Shown here: positions 57,982 through 64,000 of the stretch, piece after piece
Numbering within the stretch: position 1 is the stretch's first letter
How the letters are laid out: the number at the start of each line of letters is the position of its first letter
NCBI RefSeq assembly: GCF_050278625.1
Contig: NZ_JBNNTI010000009.1
Coordinates: forward strand, 43,650 to 107,649
DNA from: Viridibacillus sp050278625
GTDB taxonomy: Bacteria; Bacillota; Bacilli; Bacillales_A; Planococcaceae
DNA: 64,000 nucleotides
Direction: 5' to 3'
Program-made: the position numbers and the translations under genes
The notes under the pieces: model-generated
Told to the model about the DNA's origin: nothing
The model's database searches: none
What the model saw: only the letters and a program-made list of their open reading frames with translations

Positions 57982-58809
57982 TCAGTTTTTTTTAACCTCA
58001 ATCATTATTTTAGTGACATAGTTATCTAAATTATTAACTGATACTGCATCTAAAATATATTCTTCATATGAATAACCATTTAATTGTAACTGATACTCTT
58101 TACTATACGCAATCAACTTATCATAAGTTTCAAAAATGTTGACTTCATCGCCTATATGATATCCAACGATATAAAAGCTTGATGGTTTCGTCCAAGTGTT
58201 CTCTCCCTGCCAATCTTTATTCATTTTAGTGTACAAAAATGAATAATTTTCAAAATCTCTTGCAATCATTTTATCTTTGTGAAGGATTGCTCCGATTGGA
58301 TGGCCACTATATAGCTCATAGTTATCGCTATAGTTGATAAAGTTAGAAACCGAATTAAGAAATTCTTTATCAGTAGTGTCAAGAGTACTTTCACTTATTA
58401 ATAGAAGCTCTTCTTCCGAATGCACTAAAGAAATGCTTTCAAAGTCTGTTTGCAATGCGTTTTTTGTAATAGCTACCTTTTTATTAAGTATTTCTCTTAG
58501 ATGTGTTAGGTTTTGAATTTTTTTTTCAATCAATTGTGCTTGTTGTTCTAATAATTCAATTGATTCAATTGGCGTCTTATTTTGTAAAAAAGCTCTTATC
58601 TCTTTTAACGGCATTTTTAGCTCTTTTAATAGCTCTATAACAGCAAAAACTTCATATTGTTGGTAAGAATAATATCGATAGCCTTTTGCTGTTTTAATTT
58701 CAGGTGTTAATAACCCAATTTCATCATAATGAAATAGCGTTTGTTTTTTAATGTGACAGATTTTTGCAAATTCACCTGTTGTGAAGTATTTACGTAAATT
58801 TTCGCTCAC
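57982..58809 (-). CDS. MerR-family regulator with GyrI-like effector domain (BltR/BmrR type)
   Basis: 275 residues. N-terminal MerR winged helix: YFTTGEFAKICHIKKQTLFH, YDEIGLLTPEIKTAKGYRYY; coiled-coil dimer helix (about 80-125); C-terminal effector domain (about 130-275) with HPIGAILHKDKMIARDFENY and SSFYIVGYHIGDEVNIFETY. This is the multidrug-sensing BmrR/BltR plan. It is divergent from a bltD-MATE operon with a promoter of 19-bp spacing between them, the classic MerR target. Drug ligands are inferred. Confidence 0.9.
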   Translation of the reverse strand: MSENLRKYFTTGEFAKICHIKKQTLFHYDEIGLLTPEIKTAKGYRYYSYQQYEVFAVIELLKELKMPLKEIRAFLQNKTPIESIELLEQQAQLIEKKIQNLTHLREILNKKVAITKNALQTDFESISLVHSEEELLLISESTLDTTDKEFLNSVSNFINYSDNYELYSGHPIGAILHKDKMIARDFENYSFLYTKMNKDWQGENTWTKPSSFYIVGYHIGDEVNIFETYDKLIAYSKEYQLQLNGYSYEEYILDAVSVNNLDNYVTKIMIEVKKN

Positions 58810-58823
58810 TTAAGTCTTCCCCC

Positions 58824-58854
58824 TTGACTATACGGTTACCATATACCTTATTAT
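58824..58854 (+). promoter_or_regulatory. MerR-type promoter and operator for bltD-MATE
   Basis: TTGACT (58824-58829) and TATTAT (58849-58854) are separated by 19 bp instead of 17. The spacer holds a near-palindrome TATACGGTTACCATATA. An over-long spacer with an internal dyad is the hallmark of MerR-activated promoters. Confidence 0.8.
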
Positions 58855-58917
58855 GCTAATATACCACGCGAGATGGTAAGTAAAAAGAATTTTTTCTATT
58901 GAAGGGAACTGATAGTC

Positions 58918-59362
58918 ATGAGTATAGAGATTCATGACGTAACGCAAGAAAATGAAAGTGCCATAGTAAAGTTAAGTGTGGCAAAAGAGCAAGAAGGTTT
59001 TATTAAAACACCTCTAGAATGTTTACAAGAAGCGAAAGAGGATTTACATTACCACCCTGTTGGATTATACGCAAATAGCAAGTTAGTTGGTTTTGCGATG
59101 TATGCATATTTCCCAAGAGGATGAAGGTCGAGTATGGTTAGATCGTTTCCTTATTGATGCTAAATTCCAAGGGCAAGGTTTCGGTAAGATAATGCTTCAA
59201 GCATTAATCGGTAAATTAATAAATGAATTTAATTGTCAAAAAATATATTTGAGTGTTTATGAAGATAATCCAGGAGCAATTCATTTATATGAAAAATTTG
59301 GGTTTGAATTTAATGGTGAATTAGATGTTCACAACGAGAAGATTATGGTTAAAGTTGTATAA
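58918..59362 (+). pseudogene. bltD: BltD-like spermine/spermidine acetyltransferase, frameshifted
   Basis: ATG 58918 opens MSIEIHDVTQENESAIVKLS ... HPVGLYANSKLVGFAMYAYFPRG and stops at 59122. From about 59115 a frame one base away continues EDEGRVWLDRFLIDAKFQGQ GFGKIMLQALIG ... YEDNPGAIHLYEKFGFEFNG to 59362. Together they match BltD over its full length of about 150 residues, including the acetyl-CoA loop QGQGFGK. One indel breaks it. In B. subtilis bltD follows the efflux pump gene blt under BltR; here it precedes a MATE pump under a MerR regulator. The downstream pump has its own ribosome site. Confidence 0.85.
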
Positions 59363-59419
59363 TATAACCCCACAGTATAAACGGATATGTGTGCTTCTCG
59401 CTATTAAGGAGTATTTTTG

Positions 59420-60793
59420 ATGTCAGAGTCAACTATTAAGTTACAAAATAATTCGGTGCCAAAGGTTTTTTCATCTTATTTGTTCCCTTCTCTTTTAGGG
59501 ATGCTTTTAATGTCTATCAATATTTTAGTGGATGGTATATTTGTTAGTAATGGTATAGGTCCAAAAGCGTTAGCAGGCGTTAACATTGCCGTACCTATTT
59601 TCTCCATTCTTTTGTCGATTTCATTATGGATCGGCATGGGAGGAGCTACACTTTATTCCATTTCAATTGGTCAAGGAAATATAGCTAGAGCACGTTCTAT
59701 TTTTACACAGGCATTTGTGTTAGCTATAACTATTGTGGGTATTTTAGTTGTTTTTAGTCTTTGGAAACAACAAGAAATTGCATATTTATTTGGAGCTAGT
59801 TATGAAATTCTTCCATATGTGGAAGATTATTTACATGTCATTTTACTATTTGGAATTGTCTACGTATTGGAGAATATTCTAAGTATTTTTATCCGTAATG
59901 ATGGAAATCCTAAATTAGCTATGATTGGTTTAATTACCACTTCAGTATTAAACATTGTTTTTAACTATATTTTCATCTTCATGATGGATATGGGTGTAGC
60001 TGGAGCAGCTTATGCAACTGTTTTATCAACAGTAGTTGGTGTAATTGTATTATTGTATCATTTTGTTCGTAAAGAAAGTGTACTTCGATTTGTTAAATTC
60101 TCAGTTGATTATAAATCGATGGGAGAAATACTGAAAATCGGTTCTCCAAGTTTTGTTGTTGAAGGTTCCGCAGCAATTATTGTCGTGGCATATAACATTA
60201 CATTCAGTCATTTTGTTGGAGAAATTGGTGTAACAGCCTACGCAATAGTAAATTACTTACATGTTGTTTTTTTAATGGTTTTCCTTGGAATAGGTGCTGC
60301 CCTACAACCAATCGTAAGTTTTCATTTTGGTGCCAAACTATATAGTCGTTTACAATTATTTTTAAACCTAGGTTTAAAGGTAGGCATTGGCTTTGGCGTA
60401 GCAATTTTACTTATTGGGTGGTTTTTCGCAGATCCAATGGTTGCTTTATTTGGTGTGAAGGACCCAGAAGTAATGGCGGTTACAAAAGAAGGTATTTCCT
60501 ATTTCTTCATCGGCTACTTATTTTTAAGTTTCAACTTAATTATGGCTGAATATTATCAATCGATTAAGAGAATCCGATTATCTATGTTTATCATCATGGC
60601 GAGAAGTTTAGTATTGTTCTTACCTTTACTTTGGATTTTGCCTAACTATTTTGGTTCACAATATATTTGGTTGGCTTTTCCTTTAGCTGAAGGTCTAACA
60701 ATAATCGCTCTAATAATTGTAAAAAAACTTTTTCATAATATTTCGCCAGAAAAAGCATCGAAAAACGCAAGCGAAAAACCTGTTATTTCATGA
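59420..60793 (+). CDS. MATE-family multidrug efflux transporter
   Basis: 457 residues from ATG 59420 (AAGGAG 8 bases upstream). Twelve membrane helices. FSSYLFPSLLGMLLMSINIL VDGIFVSNGIGPKALAGVNI, IGMGGATLYSISIGQGNIAR, FIRNDGNPKLAMIGLITTSV and AVNYLHVVFLMVFLGIGAAL-type stretches fit the NorM/DinF superfamily (Na+ or H+ drug antiport), close to the MepA group. It is in operon with the broken bltD, 58 bp away, under the MerR-type promoter. Confidence 0.9.
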   Translation: MSESTIKLQNNSVPKVFSSYLFPSLLGMLLMSINILVDGIFVSNGIGPKALAGVNIAVPIFSILLSISLWIGMGGATLYSISIGQGNIARARSIFTQAFVLAITIVGILVVFSLWKQQEIAYLFGASYEILPYVEDYLHVILLFGIVYVLENILSIFIRNDGNPKLAMIGLITTSVLNIVFNYIFIFMMDMGVAGAAYATVLSTVVGVIVLLYHFVRKESVLRFVKFSVDYKSMGEILKIGSPSFVVEGSAAIIVVAYNITFSHFVGEIGVTAYAIVNYLHVVFLMVFLGIGAALQPIVSFHFGAKLYSRLQLFLNLGLKVGIGFGVAILLIGWFFADPMVALFGVKDPEVMAVTKEGISYFFIGYLFLSFNLIMAEYYQSIKRIRLSMFIIMARSLVLFLPLLWILPNYFGSQYIWLAFPLAEGLTIIALIIVKKLFHNISPEKASKNASEKPVIS

Positions 60794-61114
60794 ATATATA
60801 TATATAATTACTCGTTTAAACATATATTTTCCAATTAAGCATTACGATTGAACTATCATATGTACTTTTATGATAACTTTGCGTTATTATTTATAAATAA
60901 TTTGTGTTTTTTCAGTAAAAATCCTAATTTTCTCATCTTAATCGATGTTAAAATTAGGATTTTTTTGATTTATACAGAAAAAAAACAACACAATATAGAA
61001 TTATTTTAATTTTTTCATAGAAAAAGATTGCTATTTTAGCCATATTTGAATATGATTATCTCAAGGGTTTTGGTAATCACTGCTAGCTCTTACTTTTACA
61101 AAGGGGGAAAATCA
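60794..61114. other. Intergenic with terminator and promoter
   Basis: Holds the hairpin AAAATCCTAATTTT ... AAAATTAGGATTTTTTT at 60918-60967, which ends the MATE operon, and then the promoter region of the symporter operon. No other signal is seen. Confidence 0.6.
60918..60967 (+). terminator. Terminator of the bltD-MATE operon
   Basis: AAAATCCTAATTTT - long loop - AAAATTAGGATTTTTTT. Confidence 0.8.
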
Positions 61115-61507
61115 ATGGGTCACAAAATTGAAAGCGTTCTCGAAGGTGCGAAAAATTCAGATTCTTCTGAAAAATCTTCCGAAAAACGTAACAAAGAGAT
61201 TACTTCGGATGCTTATGTAGCAATTGCTGGTAGTCAAGAATTTAAGACATTGGTAAAAAAGAAGAATTCATTTATCGTTCCGGTCTCAATCTTTTTCTTA
61301 CTCTTCTACTTCACTCTACCAGTCTTAACTTCTTTCACAACAGTGTTAAATGTTAAAGTAGTTGGAGAAATCACATTGGTGTGGATTTTTGCTTTAGCAC
61401 AATTTATTATGACATGGATTTTATGTATGACATATGTGAGCAAAGCAAACAAATTTGACAAAGAAGCAGAATCGATTATTGAGAAAGTAAAGGATGGTGA
61501 TTACTAA
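61115..61507 (+). CDS. DUF485 membrane protein (YjcH-like)
   Basis: 130 residues from ATG 61115 (AAAGGGGG 6 bases upstream). A polar N-terminal half is followed by FKTLVKKKNSFIVPVSIFFL and two membrane helices (about 57-77 and 88-110). FxxLxxxRxxFxxPxxxxFLxxY is the DUF485 signature. DUF485 genes lie just before the actP-type symporter in most bacteria and are thought to act with it. The stop overlaps the next start by one base (TAATG). Confidence 0.88.
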   Translation: MGHKIESVLEGAKNSDSSEKSSEKRNKEITSDAYVAIAGSQEFKTLVKKKNSFIVPVSIFFLLFYFTLPVLTSFTTVLNVKVVGEITLVWIFALAQFIMTWILCMTYVSKANKFDKEAESIIEKVKDGDY

Positions 61508-63036
61508 TGGGTATGAGTATGATCGGTATTTTTTTCTTCGTAGCAATCGTAGGTTTAACACTATTCGTTACATACCTTGCATCGAAGCAAACAAACTCAG
61601 CTAGTGAATTCTATACAGCGGGTGGCGGTTTAACTGGCTGGCAAAATGGTATCGCAATCGCTGGTGACTACTTATCAGCAGCATCATTCTTAGGTATCGC
61701 GGGTGCAATTGCCCTATTTGGATTTGACGGTTTCTTCTATAGTATTGGTTACTTAGTAGCTTACTTAGTTGTTTTATATATCGTAGCTGAGCCATTACGA
61801 AATCTTGGTCGCTATACTTTAGCAGATATGATTACTGCTCGCTTTGATCAAAAGAAAGTTCGTGGAACTGCTGCTGTAAGTACAATTGTAATTGTATTAT
61901 TCTACATGATTGCACAGCTTGTTGGTGCAGGCGGACTTATTCAATTATTATTAGGTATTGATTATTGGGTTGCTGTTCTTCTTGTTGGTGTTATGATGAC
62001 GATCTACGTTCTTTGGGGCGGGATGGCTGCAACAAGTTGGGTTCAAATCATTAAGGCTGTTCTATTAATGATTGGTACAGTTATTATTTCAGTTATGGTT
62101 TTATGGAAATTCAACTTCAATATTATTGAAATGTTCAACACAATGAAAACAGCAACTCCACATGGTGAAGATTACTTAGTTGCAGGTGCAAAATATTCTA
62201 ATGGCGTAGATACTATGTCTATGATGATTGCCCTAGTCCTTGGTACTGCTGGTTTACCACATATCTTAATGCGCTTCTTTACTGTAAAAGATGCAAAAAC
62301 AGCTCGTAGTTCAGTTGTTTACGCAACTTGGATTGTTGGTATTTTCTACATCTTAACAATTCTTCTAGGCTTCGGTGCTGCAGCATTCGTTGGTTCTGAG
62401 AAAATTATCGATGCCAACGCAGCTGGTAACATGGCTGCACCACTTCTAGCTCAAGCACTTGGTGGCGACATGTTAATGTCATTCATCTGTGCAGTTGCAT
62501 TCGCAACAATCTTAGCAGTAGTAGCAGGTCTTGTATTATCTGGTGCATCTGCTTTCGCTCATGATATTTATGGACAAATTATCAAAAAAGGTAAAGTAAC
62601 AGAAAAAGAGCAAATGAAAGCAGCTCGCCTTGCTTCTATCGGCGTATCTGTATTCTCTATCATTTTAGCTTTAGGTGCACAAACAATGAACGTAGCGTTC
62701 TTAGTATCTTTAGCATTCTGTATCGCAGCAAGTGCGAACTTACCTGTTATCATTTACACAATCTACTACAAAAAATTCAATACAACTGGTGCAATGGCGG
62801 CAATGATTACGGGTCTAGTTACTGCTCTAGTACTTGTAGTAGTAAGTCCTAATCTTTGGAATCCAGAAGGTACTGCTATCTTCACTGGTACTGCTCTATT
62901 CCCATTAACAAACCCAGCCATCATTTCTGTTCCAGCTGGTTTCCTTGCAGGATGGATTGGTTCAGTAGTAGGTGCTAAATCTGACGCTCGTAAATATGCT
63001 GAAGTTACAGTTAAAGCAAACACTGGCATAAAATAA
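61507..63036 (+). CDS. Cation/acetate-type sodium:solute symporter (ActP-like)
   Basis: 509 residues with 13 or so membrane helices. ASKQTNSASEFYTAGGGLTG WQNGIAIAGDYLSAASFLGI, RNLGRYTLADMITARFDQKK, YMIAQLVGAGGLIQLLLGID and VLGTAGLPHILMRFFTVKDA KTARSSV are the ActP/YwcA motifs. It takes up acetate or other short monocarboxylates with a cation. It is coupled to the DUF485 gene. The exact substrate (acetate, pyruvate, propionate) cannot be told. Confidence 0.9.
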   Translation: MGMSMIGIFFFVAIVGLTLFVTYLASKQTNSASEFYTAGGGLTGWQNGIAIAGDYLSAASFLGIAGAIALFGFDGFFYSIGYLVAYLVVLYIVAEPLRNLGRYTLADMITARFDQKKVRGTAAVSTIVIVLFYMIAQLVGAGGLIQLLLGIDYWVAVLLVGVMMTIYVLWGGMAATSWVQIIKAVLLMIGTVIISVMVLWKFNFNIIEMFNTMKTATPHGEDYLVAGAKYSNGVDTMSMMIALVLGTAGLPHILMRFFTVKDAKTARSSVVYATWIVGIFYILTILLGFGAAAFVGSEKIIDANAAGNMAAPLLAQALGGDMLMSFICAVAFATILAVVAGLVLSGASAFAHDIYGQIIKKGKVTEKEQMKAARLASIGVSVFSIILALGAQTMNVAFLVSLAFCIAASANLPVIIYTIYYKKFNTTGAMAAMITGLVTALVLVVVSPNLWNPEGTAIFTGTALFPLTNPAIISVPAGFLAGWIGSVVGAKSDARKYAEVTVKANTGIK

Positions 63037-63055
63037 TCTACCTTTCAACTTTAAA

Positions 63056-63092
63056 AAAACTGTTTACTGGCTTGCTAGTAGCAGTTTTTTTG
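63056..63092 (+). terminator. Terminator of the symporter operon
   Basis: AAACTG-TTACT ... AGTA-GCAGTTTTTTT, about 20 bases past the stop. Confidence 0.8.
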
Positions 63093-63210
63093 TTGTTATA
63101 TGAAGATACTAATAATATCTTCACTCTTTGAAAAATTTAGAGGGCTTCCCGCCAACAAAATGGAATTTCATACATTAACAAGACCGGATTTCTAAAAATT
63201 CTTAAAAGAT

Positions 63211-63253
63211 AAAAGCATTTACAAGTTAAACATGATTAATATGTAAATGCCTT
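63211..63253 (-). terminator. Terminator of the DUF4358 lipoprotein gene
   Basis: AAAGCATTTAC ... GTAAATGCCTTT, about 45 bases past the stop, with a T-rich tail on the minus strand (CTTTTATC). Confidence 0.65.
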
Positions 63254-63297
63254 TATTGTATATCTTATCTGTTTATAGGGAAATGACTAATTCCTCT

Positions 63298-63795
63298 TTA
63301 CTTAAGAATTTCATCAAATGTTTTTTCTATTTTATCAGAGTCCTTTGATATTGCTAAAAGAACATAATTACCTTTCGTTTTTAATACGTGTTTTTTTATT
63401 AAGAAATGTTCGTCTGGAAGATAGTCTTGAAAACTTTTCGACATCTTTTCAACTCTACTTGAAATCTCCCCCTTTATACCTTCTACATTCTTAGTATCTT
63501 TAACTTTAATCACGGCCACTTCATCAGCCTTGATATTTGTAGGAGCGGTATAAAGAATAAAACCTTCGACTTCATCAACACTAATGTTATATAGCTTTTG
63601 AAGTTTTTTTTGATCTCCTTCTTTCATTTCTTCTAAGTTAGTAACATGTTTAATTTGCTCTCCTATTTCTTCAGTTGAAAGATTACTAACTGTTTTTTGT
63701 TTTCCAAAACATCCACTCAAAGCCCCTAATGTAATCGTGCAAACAATAATAGTAATAACTGATTTTATATTAAAAAATTTAAACAAATTTATCAT
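63298..63795 (-). CDS. DUF4358 lipoprotein
   Basis: 165 residues. Lipoprotein signal (VITIIVCTITLGALSGC, lipobox LSGC, Cys at about 29), then TEEIGEQIKHVTNLEEMKEG, LYNISVDEVEGFILYTAPTN, IKADEVAVIKVKDTKNVEGI and FQDYLPDEHFLIKKHVLKTK GNYVLLAISKDSDKI. The xDEVEGFxxYxAPxNxxADEVAVIK core is the DUF4358 pattern, a Bacillota surface lipoprotein family of unknown function. AAAGGAGAATG is the ribosome site. It is a single gene. Confidence 0.82.
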   Translation of the reverse strand: MINLFKFFNIKSVITIIVCTITLGALSGCFGKQKTVSNLSTEEIGEQIKHVTNLEEMKEGDQKKLQKLYNISVDEVEGFILYTAPTNIKADEVAVIKVKDTKNVEGIKGEISSRVEKMSKSFQDYLPDEHFLIKKHVLKTKGNYVLLAISKDSDKIEKTFDEILK

Positions 63796-63910
63796 TGGTT
63801 TTCATTCTCCTTTTAATTTAGTTGTTTAGTATATCAACAAGAGCCTTGATGATTAGTACTAAATTAATATCTCCATCAATATATATCTTCTAGTAGACGG
63901 TGATATGGTG

Positions 63911-64000
63911 TGTCAACACTAAACTGGACAACTTTTATAAGGACTGTTGCTTGAATTCCACCGGTGTTAAATAGCCCAGTGTTCCATGAATTCGAATATT
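63911..64000 (-). mobile_element. Right end of an IS3-family (IS150-like) insertion sequence, cut by the window
   Basis: The terminal repeat appears to begin near 63911 (TGTCAACACTAAACTGGACA). Inside it the minus strand encodes the end of the OrfB transposase. The rest lies beyond the window. Confidence 0.8.
63935..64000 (-). CDS. IS3-family transposase OrfB, C-terminal end (partial)
   Basis: The minus strand reads NIRIHGTLGYLTPVEFKQQS L and stops at 63935. RIHxxLGYxTPxEF is the C-terminal signature of the IS150-group integrase-like transposase. Only 21 codons are within the window; the catalytic DDE residues are outside, so I cannot say if it is intact. Confidence 0.85.
   Translation of the reverse strand, partial: NIRIHGTLGYLTPVEFKQQSL

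Noticed and set aside
1..64000. CRISPR array, tRNA or rRNA genes
   Set aside because: No regularly spaced repeats and no tRNA or rRNA signature were seen by eye on either strand.

Overview
The window is low-GC Bacillota chromosome. Its small spore/Bacillus-type genes (YjcZ, YpzG), a Trp T-box, an S-box (SAM-I) riboswitch, the pxp/ycs cluster, DUF3889, YxeA and GGAGG ribosome sites point to Bacillaceae/Planococcaceae, something like Lysinibacillus. The species call is inference. I saw no rRNA, tRNA or CRISPR. Many genes start at TTG or GTG, so starts below were chosen from ribosome sites.

Layout. 0-9 kb: small genes, a membrane-anchored Lon-type protease, a PadR regulator with its membrane partner, a RelA/SpoT-like protein with an intact hydrolase but decayed synthetase, an LCP cell-wall ligase, decayed reading frames, a degenerate 21-bp repeat, a dif-like 28-mer and a tandem ribbon-helix-helix protein. 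9-24 kb: DUF3889, tam, an SsuABC/TauABC-like importer, a LysM-GH18 spore hydrolase, two small operons, and trpEG under a Trp T-box. 24-29 kb: a tandem winged-helix protein, a multidomain subtilase, and a relic of class I lysyl-tRNA synthetase. 29-34 kb: a complete Bce-type module (kinase, regulator, permease, ATPase), the usual defence against peptide antibiotics. 34-39 kb: accessory ground with a secreted PI-PLC, two near-identical secreted proteins behind three phased direct repeats, IS6 debris and a dead ECF transporter. 39-46 kb: panF/yhdT and a 5-oxoprolinase cluster split into two divergent operons. 47-54 kb: a cyclase-family gene under a SAM riboswitch, a PTS IIC, a PAS-GGDEF-EAL protein, a GNAT gene and a Xer-type recombinase. 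54-64 kb: an MBL hydrolase, IS1182 debris, a dispersed repeat, a MerR/BltD/MATE drug-response locus, an acetate-type symporter operon, a DUF4358 lipoprotein, and the end of an IS3 element running off the edge.

Most notable: (1) a dif-like site at 8.6 kb, plus two copies (41.4 and 52.1 kb) of one 33-bp palindrome whose arms equal the Bacillus XerD half-site, the second lying 0.7 kb from a Xer-type recombinase gene; (2) the SAM riboswitch on a cyclase-family gene; (3) the hydrolase-only RSH; (4) the twin secreted proteins with 11-bp-phased operators; (5) the class I LysRS relic; (6) a blt-like locus with a MATE pump and a 19-bp-spacer promoter, in which the acetyltransferase is frameshifted.
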